A stretch of 64,000 bases of DNA from the NCBI RefSeq assembly GCF_000240165.1, contig NC_017586.1:1736001-1800000 (forward strand), written 5' to 3'. Shown here in pieces: positions 63,416 through 64,000 of the stretch (the stretch's first letter is position 1; each line of letters opens with the position of its first letter). A program made the translations under genes and the position numbers. The DNA comes from Streptantibioticus cattleyicolor NRRL 8057 = DSM 46488. GTDB lineage: Bacteria > Actinomycetota > Actinomycetes > Streptomycetales > Streptomycetaceae. The notes under the pieces are model-generated. The model ran no database searches, was not told the DNA's origin, and worked only from the letters and a program-made list of their open reading frames with translations.

Positions 63416-64000
63416 ATGCCGATTCCCGCAGCGGTCACGTCCCCCAACGATGCCTGGTCGGGGGATTTAACCGTCCCCGTTCCGGTGGAGTGGCAGAGCA
63501 CCTACGTATCGATCCGAGGGAACAACGGTCAGGGGGAGGAAATCCCCCTGACCGGTTTCCTGTCCGCGGCATGGCCGGCCATCATGCTCCAGCCCGGGGC
63601 AACCGGGCTGGACATGCCCCCGTTCGAAATCCACGCCGACGACTCCCCGAACCTGGACGGCTCGATGTACCGGGGAGCACGGGCAGCGGCGCGGGACATC
63701 CTGCTACCGCTCTACGTCTACGGCATCGACCGCCTGACGCTGCGCCAGTTCAAGAGGGATCTCGCCAACGCGCTCAACCCCAAGTCGGGTTACTGCGTGC
63801 TGACGTTCATCGAATCGGACGGCATTCCGCGAAGGCTGCGCTGCTACTACAAGGGCGGCATGGAGGGGAGCGAGGCCGCCGACTCGGCCGGGTTCCGCTG
63901 GGTGTCCTACGGAATTCAGCTCACCGCCATGGACCCCTGGTTCTACGGAGACACACAGGTCGTGGCGAGCTGGTCATTCGGCAAGCCCCAACCCTTCCTC
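63416..64000 (+). CDS. distal tail (Dit-like) protein, 3' truncated by window
   Basis: 195 codons from ATG at 63416, preceded by AAAGGAG, open to the window end. V-P-V-P-V-E-W-Q-S-T-Y-V-S-I and A-R-D-I-L-L-P-L-Y-V-Y-G followed by L-R-Q-F-K-R-D-L match the N-terminal region of phage tail proteins (distal tail / Siphovirus gp17-like). Links the tail tube to the receptor-binding tip. No TAG within the visible part. Confidence 0.85.
   Translation, partial: MPIPAAVTSPNDAWSGDLTVPVPVEWQSTYVSIRGNNGQGEEIPLTGFLSAAWPAIMLQPGATGLDMPPFEIHADDSPNLDGSMYRGARAAARDILLPLYVYGIDRLTLRQFKRDLANALNPKSGYCVLTFIESDGIPRRLRCYYKGGMEGSEAADSAGFRWVSYGIQLTAMDPWFYGDTQVVASWSFGKPQPFL

Larger units (their letters stand above)
34460..64000. 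mobile_element. temperate siphophage prophage, left end to tail genes (right end outside window)
   Basis: The block starts with a large serine integrase next to a host gene remnant. It continues with a leftward replication operon and a rightward packaging-head-tail operon in canonical order. Base composition is lower in GC than the flanks, especially at 48,200-48,560. At least 19 in-frame TAG codons occur in its genes, none of its genes uses TAG as the necessary stop, and a CTA-anticodon tRNA is present. No lysis cassette or attR is visible, so they must lie beyond 64,000. Confidence 0.95.

Overview
The window is about 64 kb of high-GC actinobacterial DNA, almost certainly Streptomyces or a close relative. 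The left part (1 to about 34,460) has the conserved order comEC-comEA-degV-leuS, an LCP gene with nadD, proA-proB-obg-rpmA-rplU-rne, and then a TIGR03936-type gene. The right part (about 34,460 to 64,000) is the left end and most of a prophage whose right end lies outside the window.

Host region. A truncated FMN-binding oxidase-like gene comes first. It is followed by competence-type genes comEC/comEA, degV, and leuS with a leucine-rich leader peptide and attenuator. Next are a secreted S53 protease and two tRNA-Ala(GGC) genes flanking a GT87 / MFS / XRE module. After these come a histidine-phosphatase, rsfS, LCP protein, nadD, small membrane proteins, an M48 protease, two related membrane proteins, proA and proB, and obg-rpmA-rplU. 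A 1.1 kb repeat-rich gap separates rplU from rne. Host genes use TAG as an ordinary stop (nadD at 18,647, the M48 gene at 20,969, and the membrane gene at 20,966).

Prophage. A large serine integrase (34,504-36,129) sits beside the 3' remnant of an interrupted host gene. A leftward early operon (48,191 to 36,383) encodes an HTH regulator, RecB-like nuclease, DnaB-like ATPase, resolvase-like nuclease, split primase, DUF3310 protein, metallophosphoesterase, sigma-like protein, B12-dependent ribonucleotide reductase, DNA polymerase I and several very small proteins. A rightward late operon (48,821 to beyond 64,000) encodes HNH nuclease, terminase, portal, scaffold, capsid, connectors, tail tube, a frameshifted tail chaperone pair, tape measure and a distal tail protein.

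Main result. At least 19 in-frame TAG codons interrupt otherwise intact prophage genes: 16 in the late operon (terminase, portal, capsid, tail tube, tape measure and others) and three in the early operon. I found no prophage gene that needs TAG as its stop; the genes end in TGA or TAA. A tRNA-like gene with anticodon CTA, a long variable arm and A73 lies just upstream of the terminase genes (49,173-49,254). Protein-family context at the TAG positions (for example PG[TAG]APG and HR[TAG]GAGW in the tape measure, NRQ[TAG]EGE in the capsid) points to tyrosine. The best reading is a temperate actinophage that recodes amber to tyrosine, so that late structural proteins can be made in full only when its own suppressor tRNA is expressed. 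Other prophage signals are a repeated GTTGA-N-TCAGGGG motif in the early region, a cluster of structured RNAs next to the tRNAs, and a GGGAAAC frameshift site in the tail chaperone gene.
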